Shown here: piece after piece, positions 8,548 through 16,974 of the stretch
Position numbering within the stretch: position 1 is the first letter of the stretch
Layout of the letters: each line of letters starts with the position of its first letter
Source: Raoultibacter phocaeensis
GTDB taxonomy: Bacteria; Actinomycetota; Coriobacteriia; Coriobacteriales; Eggerthellaceae
DNA: 64,000 nucleotides
NCBI RefSeq assembly: GCF_901411515.1
Contig: NZ_CABDUX010000001.1
Coordinates: 1,674,001 to 1,738,000 of the forward strand
Direction: 5' to 3'
The notes under the pieces: generated by a model
What the model was told of the DNA's origin: nothing
The model's database searches: none
What the model saw: only the letters and a program-made list of their open reading frames with translations
Program-made: the position numbers and the translations under genes

Positions 8548-9471
8548 TCACAGCCATTTTTTACGTTTGAAGAACCTGATCTCGATGATGACGAGCACGA
8601 TGCAGACTATGATCACAATCGGGTAGGAAAAAGGCCAGGCAAGCTCGGGCATGGCTTCGAAGTTCATGCCGTACCAGCTCGTGATCAGCGTGAGCGGCAC
8701 GAAGATAGTCGTGATTACCGTAAACCATTGCATGATCTCGTTTTGCTGCGTATCGATCTGCATCTGGAAGAGCTCACGGAGCTGCAGGCTGTAATCTTTG
8801 AGCGACTGGGCGCGGTCCATGAGTCGATCGCACTGTTCTGAGAACAGATGGAATAATCGGCGCTCCTCTTTTGCGAGCATGCGGTGTTCGTCGTCGCTCA
8901 TGACGCTGCTCATGTCGGAGAGCTGCTGGTAGTAGCTATCGAGCCGTAGAATCTTCCTTCTGATCTGCAGCATATGGTTGTTCGTCACATGCCGCTTGCG
9001 ATCGAGGATGGTTTCTTCGGTGTCGCCGAGCTTCTCCTCGACGTCGGCGAGATACACAGCATCGTCCTTAACGGTGAACTTGAGGAACTCATAGAGCACG
9101 CGCGCAAGCGTGGGGCTGATCGTTCGATGCATGCTTGCTATACCATCGAGAATCGATTCGCACACATCCCCATTATCGACGAATATCAAGCGAGTCGTGT
9201 CAAGGTAGAAGCCGAAGCACGCAGGTGCTTTGAGCAAATCGGCCTTGTCGGGAATTGAAAGCGAGCCGATCATGCAATCGGGAAATACGTCCACGTACGT
9301 ACTCTGTGAAGCCGCAAGGCTCTTCAGCGATTCGAGTGCGTCGATGTCGCTGATGCCGATTGAATCGAGTTCGTCGGTTTTCAAGACCTCGACGACCGGT
9401 TCGGCCGAATCGATTTCCTCTTCGGGATCAATTGCTTCGAGGCGATCGGTCAACCGATACAGTGCGGGCAT
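8548..9471 (-). CDS. corA: CorA-family divalent metal ion transporter
   Basis: Inner-membrane Mg2+/Co2+ channel. 307 residues from ATG, chosen for the GAAGGAG site upstream; a longer frame to 9582 has no site. A long acidic and helical cytoplasmic domain is followed by two C-terminal membrane segments. The family signature YGMN is present in TSWYGMNFEAMPEL at the end of the first one, and the protein ends in a basic stretch (RFFKRKKWL). It is convergent with the uracil-DNA glycosylase, with only 4 bases between stops. Confidence 0.92.
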   Translation of the reverse strand: MPALYRLTDRLEAIDPEEEIDSAEPVVEVLKTDELDSIGISDIDALESLKSLAASQSTYVDVFPDCMIGSLSIPDKADLLKAPACFGFYLDTTRLIFVDNGDVCESILDGIASMHRTISPTLARVLYEFLKFTVKDDAVYLADVEEKLGDTEETILDRKRHVTNNHMLQIRRKILRLDSYYQQLSDMSSVMSDDEHRMLAKEERRLFHLFSEQCDRLMDRAQSLKDYSLQLRELFQMQIDTQQNEIMQWFTVITTIFVPLTLITSWYGMNFEAMPELAWPFSYPIVIIVCIVLVIIEIRFFKRKKWL

Positions 9472-9785
9472 GTTTACTCCTTCGAACTGCCATGGATATG
9501 CGCCCTGTTGTGAAATACCTGATTGAAACGCTGAGGGTGGGCAGGGTACTTGCGTTCGATTATACGGGCGCCGTACGGGCATTGAAGACGGTGCACCGTT
9601 TGGTAATCGACTTGTTGACGCGCGTTGGCTTCAACCGTTAGATGAACCAGGGCTCTGATTTTCCGAGATGAGTTCCCTATAGCCAGCTAGACATTACAAT
9701 GATGCCAATTCATTCATTGGTTTACATATATATACCGGGGCGACGATGAGGTCGCTCGTGGTACCGAACGGTTCGAGGAGGGATC
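9472..9785. other. Divergent intergenic region, corA / channel-like gene
   Basis: No gene is seen in 314 bases. On the minus strand TATAAT (complement of 9559-9564) could be the corA -10 box. An AT-rich patch with TACATATATATA lies near 9723-9734, about 50 bp before the next gene, and could be part of its promoter. Confidence 0.35.
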
Positions 9786-10943
9786 ATGGCGGAACACCAA
9801 GGGGAAGCACCCGAGTCTGATGAAGAAAGGCGTTTCGATTGGCGCCATATGGAGCGGTGGCAGCTCAGGCGCTTGGTTGGCAGTATTGCGGCAGTGCTCA
9901 TCATTTTCGGAGGCTTCCTTGTATTTGCATGCAGCCAGCTGTATCAGGACAAGATTGCCGAAGAGGACTACTGGGATCGCAACATGGAGGCTCCCGCCCC
10001 TGAGCTGCAGGAGAAAATCGATACGTACTCGGCCGATGCCACGCGGGTGGAAACCGCGATATACCTGGAACAGGTCGCCTCGGTCAACATCAAGAGCTCC
10101 CAGTTCGAGCTTATGCTGAACGTCGCGTACCGCTGGACCGGCGACGAAACGCTTGACTTCTCCGACCCGGAACTTATCCATTTCTACAAGGGAACCATAA
10201 AGCTCCATCAGGTGATGGACGAACAGCACGTCGGCGACCAACATTACCAGCTCGTGCGCTATGATGTCGTGATCAACAAGGAGTTCTGGACCCCGCGCTT
10301 TCCCTTGGAGTCGCATCAGCTGCGCTTCTTCATGGAACCGAGCATGAACGTGGGTCGCTTGGTGCTCATACCGATGCAGGATGAGAGCTACACCAACCCG
10401 AATCTCGATGTTTCGGGGTACAGCCTCGAGCGGTTCGGTGTGCAAGAATATATCCTCGGCAGCGACCACAAGATGCTTAACCCGCTCTACGATAGCTACG
10501 CCAACGACGATCCCATATACAAAACCGAGATCATGGGGCAGGTGGAGATCAACCGCGACAGCGTCGGGCTGTATGTCAAATGCTTCATCGCTCTGTACGG
10601 AACGACGGCGTGGATCCTTCTGTGCCTCTACATCTGCACGTTTCGGCGGGTCGATCCGCTCGGCATGATCGGTGCGGCGTTCTTCGGCGCGGTATCCAAT
10701 ATCATGGTGGGCGCGAACCTCGTGCCCGATGCGCTCCAGCTGGGGTTGCTCGAGTACACGAATTTCTTCGGCGTAGGCATCATCATTGCAGGTACGGCGG
10801 TAGTGATCAGCATCAACGCCATCAGAAAGGAGCGCGAGAACCACGATTTTGCCAAGTTCTACGGATTCGTTATGCTCGCGCTGTTCGTGGTGATGGTGCT
10901 CGTGGGCAATACGGCGCTGCCCCTGTCGGCCTGGATGGTGTAA
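9786..10943 (+). CDS. Putative pentameric ligand-gated channel-like membrane protein
   Basis: 385 residues from ATG with GAGGAGGGATC upstream. Layout: polar N-terminus, one membrane segment (about 32-52), an extracytoplasmic domain of about 210 residues rich in beta-type sequence, then four membrane segments (about 263-285, 293-315, 325-345, 357-380). This one-domain-plus-four-helices plan resembles Cys-loop receptor homologues such as GLIC. The second helix and its loop (SNIMVGANLVPDALQLG) recall the GLIC pattern FNILVETNLPKTPYMT, and VNIKSSQFELMLNVAYRW resembles the conserved start of the ligand-binding domain. The extra N-terminal anchor is unusual. The assignment is inference from pattern; the protein could instead belong to an unrelated membrane family. 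It is followed by a strong terminator and is monocistronic. Confidence 0.55.
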   Translation: MAEHQGEAPESDEERRFDWRHMERWQLRRLVGSIAAVLIIFGGFLVFACSQLYQDKIAEEDYWDRNMEAPAPELQEKIDTYSADATRVETAIYLEQVASVNIKSSQFELMLNVAYRWTGDETLDFSDPELIHFYKGTIKLHQVMDEQHVGDQHYQLVRYDVVINKEFWTPRFPLESHQLRFFMEPSMNVGRLVLIPMQDESYTNPNLDVSGYSLERFGVQEYILGSDHKMLNPLYDSYANDDPIYKTEIMGQVEINRDSVGLYVKCFIALYGTTAWILLCLYICTFRRVDPLGMIGAAFFGAVSNIMVGANLVPDALQLGLLEYTNFFGVGIIIAGTAVVISINAIRKERENHDFAKFYGFVMLALFVVMVLVGNTALPLSAWMV

Positions 10944-10971
10944 CCGTCCGCAAAGGGCCGCGGTAAAATGA

Positions 10972-11020
10972 GCCGCATCGGGCCAGGGTTCGCCGCTGGT
11001 ACCGGTGCGGCTTTTGCTTT
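10972..11020 (+). terminator. Rho-independent terminator
   Basis: Stem GCCGCATCGG (10972-10981) pairs with CCGGTGCGGC (11002-11011) with one G-U pair, followed by TTTTGCTTT. It ends the channel-like gene. Confidence 0.75.
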
Positions 11021-11171
11021 AGGCGGGCGAGAGAGCTTTAGAACCGACGAGAGGTCGCAAGAAAGTTGCGAAGATCCGCTTCGTCTTCAGGTGCCCCCGA
11101 TCGGGGCTTGGTGTTTTCGGATTGCCGCATGCGCGAAGCTGCGCGTTTCGTGCATGCTATGAGGTTGAGTC

Positions 11172-12131
11172 TTAGTGCGTTTCAGATTGCCGTGTGCCGA
11201 TCGCCCGCGAAATCATGTCGGACGTTTTCGCTTCGGATACAAGGCGGTTCGTCGCCGTCAGGAATCGGCGCAGCGCCATCATCTTGGGACTCGTGTTGGC
11301 TTGAAGGCTCAGAAGGCACATGGGCACGACGATTCCCTCTTTAGGATCGAAGGGAATCGGAACCGTGTGGAGGGCATCTTCGTCGATGGCGCTGATGCGC
11401 GGGATGAGCAGGGCGCCGTGGTTTACTGCAATCGCGTGCAGGCCGGTGGCGTCTTGCTCGATGTCGACGTACGTGAGATTCGCGCCCTTTTCGTCAAGCC
11501 GTTTTCTGAGGGTCTCGTTAAAGAAATCGTGGTTGGGCCAAAACGCGACGGGCGTGTTCTCGAGATCGGAAAGGCTTAGGTACTTCTTCTGTGCAAGAGG
11601 GTTCATCTTCGATATCTGCACGCCGCAGGGTATCGTACCGATGGGCGAGCATTCTATGCCGGCAACGTGCGCTTCGCCTATCGCGATCACTGCGTCGGCG
11701 CTCCCGTCTCTAAGCGCTTCGATGCACTGATCGGCCAATCCGAACGAGACCGATACGTTGATGCCGAGGTTCGCTTTGACGAACGAGGAAACACTGCTGC
11801 TTACCTTCTCCATGCTGAGGAAGCTCGGAGCGCTGACGAGCAGCGTCAATACCGGTGCGCCTTCGGGCATATCGGCTCGGGTCTTGGCGAAAGCCTCGAG
11901 GTCGCCGAAACAGCGGTTGACCAGCTTGGCGCGTTCGTAGAACTCTTTTCCGAACTCGGTGGGCTCAACACCTCGGTTTTTGCGGATGAGCAGCTGTTTT
12001 CCGATTTCATGCTCAAGATCGGCGATGGCTTTCGACATGCCTTGCGCCGTTATGAACTGCTCTGCCGCGGCGGCTGAAAAGCTGCCTTGATCGACGACCG
12101 AGACATAGTACTTCACCTGATTGATGTTCAA
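11172..12131 (-). CDS. LysR-family transcriptional regulator
   Basis: 319 residues from TTG (AAGGAAA 6 nt upstream). The N-terminal winged helix-turn-helix (about 1-65: MNINQVKYYVSVVDQGSFSAAAAEQFITAQGMSKAI) is typical LysR, followed by a two-lobed effector-binding domain to the C-terminus. Length is normal for the family. It is divergent from a small membrane protein gene, the usual LysR arrangement. The 255-bp gap contains two imperfect dyads. Effector unknown. Confidence 0.92.
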   Translation of the reverse strand: MNINQVKYYVSVVDQGSFSAAAAEQFITAQGMSKAIADLEHEIGKQLLIRKNRGVEPTEFGKEFYERAKLVNRCFGDLEAFAKTRADMPEGAPVLTLLVSAPSFLSMEKVSSSVSSFVKANLGINVSVSFGLADQCIEALRDGSADAVIAIGEAHVAGIECSPIGTIPCGVQISKMNPLAQKKYLSLSDLENTPVAFWPNHDFFNETLRKRLDEKGANLTYVDIEQDATGLHAIAVNHGALLIPRISAIDEDALHTVPIPFDPKEGIVVPMCLLSLQANTSPKMMALRRFLTATNRLVSEAKTSDMISRAIGTRQSETH

Positions 12132-12196
12132 CGAGTTTCCTTGCGCGTTATCCGGTAGATCGCATAGCTCGAACCCACCCTAAAGCTAACCGTATA

Positions 12197-12252
12197 TTCA
12201 ATAAATTATGAAGGGGAACGGGCCTCTGTCAACAACTGTAACAAGAAGTTGT
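12197..12252. promoter_or_regulatory. Dyads upstream of LysR gene
   Basis: TTCA-N8-TGAA (12197-12212), in an AT-rich patch, has a T-N11-A-like form that would suit a LysR protein. A second dyad, ACAACT-N9-AGTTGT, lies at 12232-12252. Both are short, so this is a candidate only. Confidence 0.35.
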
Positions 12253-12386
12253 ATCGGAGCTGAAACCAGTTCGTTTCCCGGCCGGAGTGGTAACCTGAAA
12301 AATCGGCACAATCACCGGTGCGGTTACGTTTCACGGGTGTGCGCTCGATTCGGTGGCGGCAACCGCGTTGTGGGAAAGGAAAGCAT

Positions 12387-12809
12387 ATGTCAGGCTCCCA
12401 GAAAGCACTGAAAGTCGTATCGATCCTGTTGATCGTCTACGCGGTGATCATGATTGCGGCTGGAGCGTTTCTGTGTTTCGGCGCTTCGATTCCCGGCGTT
12501 GCCGGGCAGGCTATCGATGTGGGCGGCACGGCGCTCGACGCGGCGTCCCTCTCAATGGTGTTCGGCGTGTCGTCGATCATCGGAGGCGTTCTGTATCTGA
12601 TCATCGGGCTGCTTGGTATGCGGGGAGCGAAGGATCCTCGAAAGATCGGGCCGTTTTTCGTGCTGTCGATCATCGGCGTGGTTTTGGGCGTCGTGAGTGC
12701 CGTCATGGGCATTGTGCAGGGAACGTTTCCTCTTTCCCAGTTCATCGGGCTCCTCGTTGTCATCGTGTGCGCAGTGCTCGCGTACAATATCAAGAAGCAG
12801 CGTGCCTAG
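12387..12809 (+). CDS. Small four-helix membrane protein of unknown function
   Basis: 140 residues from ATG with GGAAAGGAAAG upstream. Four hydrophobic segments (about 8-30, 49-73, 85-107, 114-132) are joined by short loops, and the protein ends in KKQRA, suggesting a cytoplasmic C-terminus. No enzymatic motif is seen. The general look (small tetra-spanning protein, DUF4064-like) does not give a function. It is divergent from the LysR regulator, which may control it. Confidence 0.75.
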   Translation: MSGSQKALKVVSILLIVYAVIMIAAGAFLCFGASIPGVAGQAIDVGGTALDAASLSMVFGVSSIIGGVLYLIIGLLGMRGAKDPRKIGPFFVLSIIGVVLGVVSAVMGIVQGTFPLSQFIGLLVVIVCAVLAYNIKKQRA

Positions 12810-12864
12810 GAAACCTGCGCCATCCGTTTGCGCAGCTGCAAAGGTGCAATGCGTTGATCGCTCG

Positions 12865-12910
12865 AGCGGGTAGGCTTCGTTTTGGGATGCCTGCCCGCTG
12901 TGCATTTTTC
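12865..12910 (+). terminator. Rho-independent terminator
   Basis: An 11-bp stem AGCGGGTAGGC / GCCTGCCCGCT (one G-U) with a 13-nt loop is followed by GTGCATTTTTC. It lies downstream of the small membrane protein gene. Confidence 0.65.
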
Positions 12911-13025
12911 GTGCAGTCGGGTATTGATCCCGGGTTCTATGCGGCCCTCGGGCCGCTCGCATCCTGTTACAGAGCGTTTCGGCTCCTTTAACCGTTTAGA
13001 AACATTCTCCGTGAGGGGAAGTTGC

Positions 13026-13093
13026 TATAATCATGCGTCGATACTGAATAGTAAGGCGGCACCGTGCCCGTACATGCACCGGTGCTGTTTTTG
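13026..13093 (+). promoter_or_regulatory. nfnAB promoter and leader hairpin
   Basis: A consensus TATAAT is at 13026-13031, with no good -35 at the normal distance. The presumed leader contains GCACCG (13059-13064) pairing with CGGTGC (13080-13085), followed by TGTTTTTGC. This is a terminator-like hairpin in front of the first codon at 13122, so attenuation is possible. Confidence 0.4.
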
Positions 13094-13121
13094 CATCTGA
13101 GACGAGAAGGATAGGATCGCC

Positions 13122-13970
13122 GTGTATCCCATCAAAGCAGTAGAGGCGCTCAACGCCGAGGTGACCCGTATGGTCATAGAGGCTCCTGCGATTGCCAAGA
13201 AGATCAAGCCCGGGCAGTTCATCATGCTCCGCATCGACGAAGAGGGCGAGCGCATCCCGCTCACCATGAACGATTGCGATCCGGAAGCCGGAACCGTGAC
13301 AATCATTTTCCAGGCTGTGGGCGCTACCACCTGCAAGCTTGCACGGATGAAAGCGGGCGACGCGCTGCTGGACTTCGCCGGGCCGCTCGGCAACCCCACT
13401 GAGCTCGAGAGCGCCAAGCGCGCATGCGTGATCGGCGGAGGTCTCGGCACGGCGATTGCGTTTCCGCAGGCGAAGTGGCTTCATGAGCACGGTGTTGAGG
13501 TGGACGTGATCACCGGGTTCAGGAACAAGGACCTCATCCTTCTCGAAAAAGAGATCGACGAGAATTCGTCCCGGCAGATCATCATGACCGATGACGGCTC
13601 CAATGGCAACAAGGGCCTCGTCACGCAAGCGCTGCAGCAACGCATCGACGAGGGCGCCGACTACGATCTCGTGCTCGCCGTGGGTCCCGTCATCATGATG
13701 AAGTTTGTGGCGGCTACTACCAAGCCGTACGGCATCAAAACGCTCGTTTCCATGAACCCGCTCATGATCGACGGCACGGGCATGTGCGGCGGCTGCCGCG
13801 TGAAGGTAGGCGACGAATACCTCCATGCCTGCGTCGACGGCCCCGATTTCGATGGCCATCTCGTCGATTTCGATGATGCGATGCGCCGCGGCGTCATGTA
13901 CCGCTCGTTCGAAGGCGCGGCCCGCGAGGTACCCGAGGGGCGCGACTGCATGGACGGGAAAGGGGAGTAG
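13122..13970 (+). CDS. nfnA: NADH-dependent ferredoxin:NADP+ oxidoreductase, subunit A-like
   Basis: 282 residues from GTG. The N-terminal FAD-binding barrel has IPLTMNDCD in place of the usual R-x-Y-S/T pattern. It is followed by a nucleotide-binding lobe (CVIGGGLGTAIAFPQA, about 108-124) and a C-terminal [2Fe-2S] site in GMCGGCRVKV with a later HACVDGPDFDGHLVDF cysteine. This is the NfnA / dihydroorotate-dehydrogenase electron-transfer-subunit fold. Paired immediately with a GltD-like NfnB, the expected role is electron-bifurcating transhydrogenation between NADH, ferredoxin and NADPH in the cytoplasm. The two genes are one base apart. Confidence 0.85.
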   Translation: MYPIKAVEALNAEVTRMVIEAPAIAKKIKPGQFIMLRIDEEGERIPLTMNDCDPEAGTVTIIFQAVGATTCKLARMKAGDALLDFAGPLGNPTELESAKRACVIGGGLGTAIAFPQAKWLHEHGVEVDVITGFRNKDLILLEKEIDENSSRQIIMTDDGSNGNKGLVTQALQQRIDEGADYDLVLAVGPVIMMKFVAATTKPYGIKTLVSMNPLMIDGTGMCGGCRVKVGDEYLHACVDGPDFDGHLVDFDDAMRRGVMYRSFEGAAREVPEGRDCMDGKGE

Positions 13971-13971
13971 C

Positions 13972-15426
13972 ATGGCCGAGAACGCAAAGCTTCAGGTGAA
14001 CAAGCAAAAGGAAAAGACTCCCATGCGCGAGCTCGATCCGACGATCCGCTCGCAAACGTTTGACGAAGTTGCTGAGGGCTATACTGCCGAAGAGGCCGTG
14101 AACGAGGCGCTCCGGTGCATCCATTGCCCGAACAAGCCGTGCGTGAGCGGATGCCCCGTCGGCGTGCCGATCCCCGATTTCATCCGCGAGGTTGCCGAGG
14201 GCAACTTCGCACAGGCCTACGCGATCGTGAAGAACACCAACACGCTTCCCGCCATCTGCGGGCGCGTGTGCCCGCAGGAAAATCAGTGCGAGGGCGTATG
14301 CACGCGCGGCAAGAACGGCGAGCCGGTGGGTATCGGCCGTCTCGAACGCTTCGTTGCCGATTGGGCGTTCGAAAACCCCGAAGAGGCAGCCCGCGCTCTT
14401 GATGAGCTGCGGGGCGACGAACGCTGCGCGACGGGCCACGATCTTACCGGCAAACGCGTGGCCGTCGTGGGTTCGGGTCCCGCATCGCTTACCTGTGCGG
14501 GCGAGCTTGCCAAGTGCAAGGCCGACGTGTGTGTGTTCGAGGCGCTTCACAAGGTGGGCGGCGTGCTCACCTACGGCATCCCCGAGTTCCGCTTGCCGAA
14601 GGACCTTGTGGCAAAAGAAGTGTCGGCCATCGCCGATTTGGGCGTATCGTTCGAGGTGAACGCGCTTGTAGGCAAGCTCTACGACATCGACGAGCTCATG
14701 GGAGATATGGGCTTCGATGCGGTGTTCGTGGGAACAGGCGCGGGTCTGCCGTCGTACCTCGGCATCGAGGGCGAGGGCCTCAACGGCTCAATGGTGGCAA
14801 GCGAGCTTTTGACCCGCGTGAACCTCATGAAAGCCTATAAGTTCCCCGAGTACGCAACGCCGGTGTACGCGGGAAAGAAGTGCGTGGTCGTAGGCGGCGG
14901 CAACGTGGCCATGGATGCGGCGCGCACCGCTCGCCGTCTCGGGGCCGAAGTGACGATCGTATACCGCCGCGGCAAGGAGGAAATGCCCGCGCGCAACGAG
15001 GAGATCCATCACGCGGAGCAGGAGGGCATCGAGTTTTCGATGCTTACGAACCCCGTGCGCGTACTCGGAAACGATGAGGGCTGGGTCACCGGTCTTGAAT
15101 GCGTGAAAATGGAGCTTGGCGAGCCCGACGCGAGCGGCCGCCGACGTCCCGTCGAGGTCGAGGGCAGCGAGTTCGTGATCGACATCGACATGCTCGTCAT
15201 CGCCATCGGCTCGAAGACCAATCCGCTCATCGCCGATACGACGCCCGGTTTGGAAACCACGCCGCGCCACCTCATCGTGGCCGACGAGGAAACCTGTGCG
15301 ACCTCGGTGCCCGGCGTATTCGCCGGCGGAGATGCCGTCATCGGTGCGGCTACGGTCATCCTCGCCATGGGTGCAGGAAAGCGTGCGGCCAAGGGCATCG
15401 CGGAGTATCTGAGCGCAGTATACTAA
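13972..15426 (+). CDS. nfnB: NADH-dependent ferredoxin:NADP+ oxidoreductase, subunit B-like (GltD family)
   Basis: 484 residues from ATG, one base after the nfnA stop, with GGGGAG upstream. The N-terminal domain binds two [4Fe-4S] clusters (CIHCPNKPCVSGCP, then CGRVCPQENQCEGVC, about 45-105). FAD- and NADP-binding Rossmann motifs follow (VAVVGSGPASLTCA near 165; CVVVGGGNVAMDAA near 305). Length and order match NfnB and the glutamate synthase small subunit; the adjacent NfnA argues for NfnB. Together they would supply NADPH or reduced ferredoxin in a strict anaerobe. Confidence 0.88.
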   Translation: MAENAKLQVNKQKEKTPMRELDPTIRSQTFDEVAEGYTAEEAVNEALRCIHCPNKPCVSGCPVGVPIPDFIREVAEGNFAQAYAIVKNTNTLPAICGRVCPQENQCEGVCTRGKNGEPVGIGRLERFVADWAFENPEEAARALDELRGDERCATGHDLTGKRVAVVGSGPASLTCAGELAKCKADVCVFEALHKVGGVLTYGIPEFRLPKDLVAKEVSAIADLGVSFEVNALVGKLYDIDELMGDMGFDAVFVGTGAGLPSYLGIEGEGLNGSMVASELLTRVNLMKAYKFPEYATPVYAGKKCVVVGGGNVAMDAARTARRLGAEVTIVYRRGKEEMPARNEEIHHAEQEGIEFSMLTNPVRVLGNDEGWVTGLECVKMELGEPDASGRRRPVEVEGSEFVIDIDMLVIAIGSKTNPLIADTTPGLETTPRHLIVADEETCATSVPGVFAGGDAVIGAATVILAMGAGKRAAKGIAEYLSAVY

Positions 15427-15460
15427 GTCGACTGTCCTCGCGTTATCAAGGAGTGTCGCT

Positions 15461-16090
15461 ATGGATATCATGTCCGGAGAGCATCGGATGCCCGAGGCGG
15501 CTTCGGGATACGATGTTTTGGCAGGCAGGGGGGTCGTGCTCGTCTCTGCTCCGCATCGGGTTGAGCACGCGCGCAACGGCGTCGTGAAGTGCGCTGAACC
15601 CGATGCGGGAAGACTTGCTTTGCTGTTGCACGATCGCGTGGGCTGTCCGGCAATCTACCGATGCGGAGATTCGCTCGAAGACCCGAACTACGATGAGGTG
15701 AGCAGCTACCGCGACGAGATCGTACGTCTCGCCTGCGATGAAGGCGTGCGAGTCGTGCTCGATCTGCATGAGATGGGCGATCGCCACCAATCGATGGTGG
15801 AAATCGGGACAGGGCACGGGCGCAACATCGAGGGGCGCACCGAGCTGACAGACGTGATAACGCACGCCTTCGGCGCTTGCGCAATCGCTCCGGTGACGGT
15901 GGACGCCATCTTTCCCGCTGCAGGTTCGCGGACCGTATCCGCCGACGTTGCACGAAGATCGCCCGCGCTCTGCTTTCAGATCGAGATGAACGTCGAGCTG
16001 TTTCGCGAAAGGGGCGGATGCTCGAGCTTTTCGACCGTGTGCGCTGCCCTCGAGGAAGCGGTGATGCGATTGAACGAGGTGTTGCAGTGA
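15461..16090 (+). CDS. N-formylglutamate amidohydrolase-like protein
   Basis: 209 residues from ATG with AAGGAG upstream. Motifs resemble the N-formylglutamate amidohydrolase fold: SAPHRVEHARNG near residue 30, EDPNYDEVSSYRDEI near 75 and VVLDLHEMGDRH near 105, with His and Asp/Glu candidates for a zinc site. The family releases a formyl or acyl group from glutamate-type amides; the real substrate here is unknown. It is shorter than typical HutG-type enzymes (about 260). The stop overlaps the start of an ATP-grasp ligase gene, so the two are translationally coupled. It is the first gene of a four-gene overlapping set ending in folC. Confidence 0.65.
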   Translation: MDIMSGEHRMPEAASGYDVLAGRGVVLVSAPHRVEHARNGVVKCAEPDAGRLALLLHDRVGCPAIYRCGDSLEDPNYDEVSSYRDEIVRLACDEGVRVVLDLHEMGDRHQSMVEIGTGHGRNIEGRTELTDVITHAFGACAIAPVTVDAIFPAAGSRTVSADVARRSPALCFQIEMNVELFRERGGCSSFSTVCAALEEAVMRLNEVLQ

Positions 16091-16974
16091 ACGGCTGGCT
16101 CGTCGTCAACGGGTTTTTGCGAAGCGAGCGCTTCAGGGCAACCTATGCGCATATTCTCGATGCCGCTCGCGATGCGGGCATCGGTCTCTCCGTAAAAACG
16201 AACGTCGAGTTGGCTGCCGTTGATGTTTCGACCGTACCGCCCGATGGGCGACCTGCCTTCGTTCTGTTTTGGGATAAGGACGTCAACCTGGCCAAGCGGC
16301 TCGAGGCGAGCGGATTGTGCGTGTACAACAGCGCGCACGCCATCGAGGTATGCGACAGCAAGGCATTGACCTATCTTTCGCTGATGGAAAGCGGCATCGA
16401 GATGCCCGATACCATTGTGGTGCCCCTTTCCTTCCAGCCGCCTTCGTGGGACGGGGAAAGCTTTCCCGACCAGGCGATCGAGCGGCTCGGCTTGCCGCTG
16501 GTGGCGAAGGAGAGTAGCGGCTCGTTCGGCGAGCAGGTGCATCTGGTGCACTCGCGAGAAGAGCTCGTCGCCGTACTGGACTCGTTCGGAACCCGCTCTG
16601 CCGTTCTGCAACGGTTCGTTGCCTCGAGCGTTGGGCGCGACGTGCGGGTGCAGGTGGTCGGGGGCCGCGTGATCGCGAGTATGCTCCGATCGTCGGGCGG
16701 GAAGGACTTCCGTGCAAACATCGTGTGCGGGGCGTCGGCCGAGGCGTTTGATGCGCCGGAATCGTTCGAGGCGATGGCGCTTGCCGTATGCCGTACGATA
16801 GGGCTTGATTTCGCCGGCGTCGACATCCTTTTCGGCGAGGGGGAGCGTCCCGTTTTCTGTGAGGTCAATTCGAACGCTCACTTCGAGGGGATCTTGGCTT
16901 GCTGCGGGGTAAACGCGGCGGACGAGATTGTCGCCCATATTATTTCGAAGGCGGGGGGAAGAGATGGGCGCTGA
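16087..16974 (+). CDS. RimK-type ATP-grasp ligase
   Basis: 295 residues from GTG, overlapping the previous stop as GTGA, with GAGGTG upstream. ATP-grasp features: pre-ATP-grasp lobe to about residue 95; LPLVAKESSGSFGEQVHLV (about 137-155) with the nucleotide-binding lysine; QRFVASSVGRDVRVQVVGGRVIASM (about 178-202); and DFAGVDILFGEGERPVFCEVNSNAHFEGI, supplying the Mg-binding Asp/Glu/Asn. This is the RimK/LysX group, which joins an amino acid to a carboxylate using ATP. Substrate unknown. It lies between an amidohydrolase-like gene and a barrel-domain membrane protein, all overlapping. Confidence 0.82.
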   Translation: MNGWLVVNGFLRSERFRATYAHILDAARDAGIGLSVKTNVELAAVDVSTVPPDGRPAFVLFWDKDVNLAKRLEASGLCVYNSAHAIEVCDSKALTYLSLMESGIEMPDTIVVPLSFQPPSWDGESFPDQAIERLGLPLVAKESSGSFGEQVHLVHSREELVAVLDSFGTRSAVLQRFVASSVGRDVRVQVVGGRVIASMLRSSGGKDFRANIVCGASAEAFDAPESFEAMALAVCRTIGLDFAGVDILFGEGERPVFCEVNSNAHFEGILACCGVNAADEIVAHIISKAGGRDGR

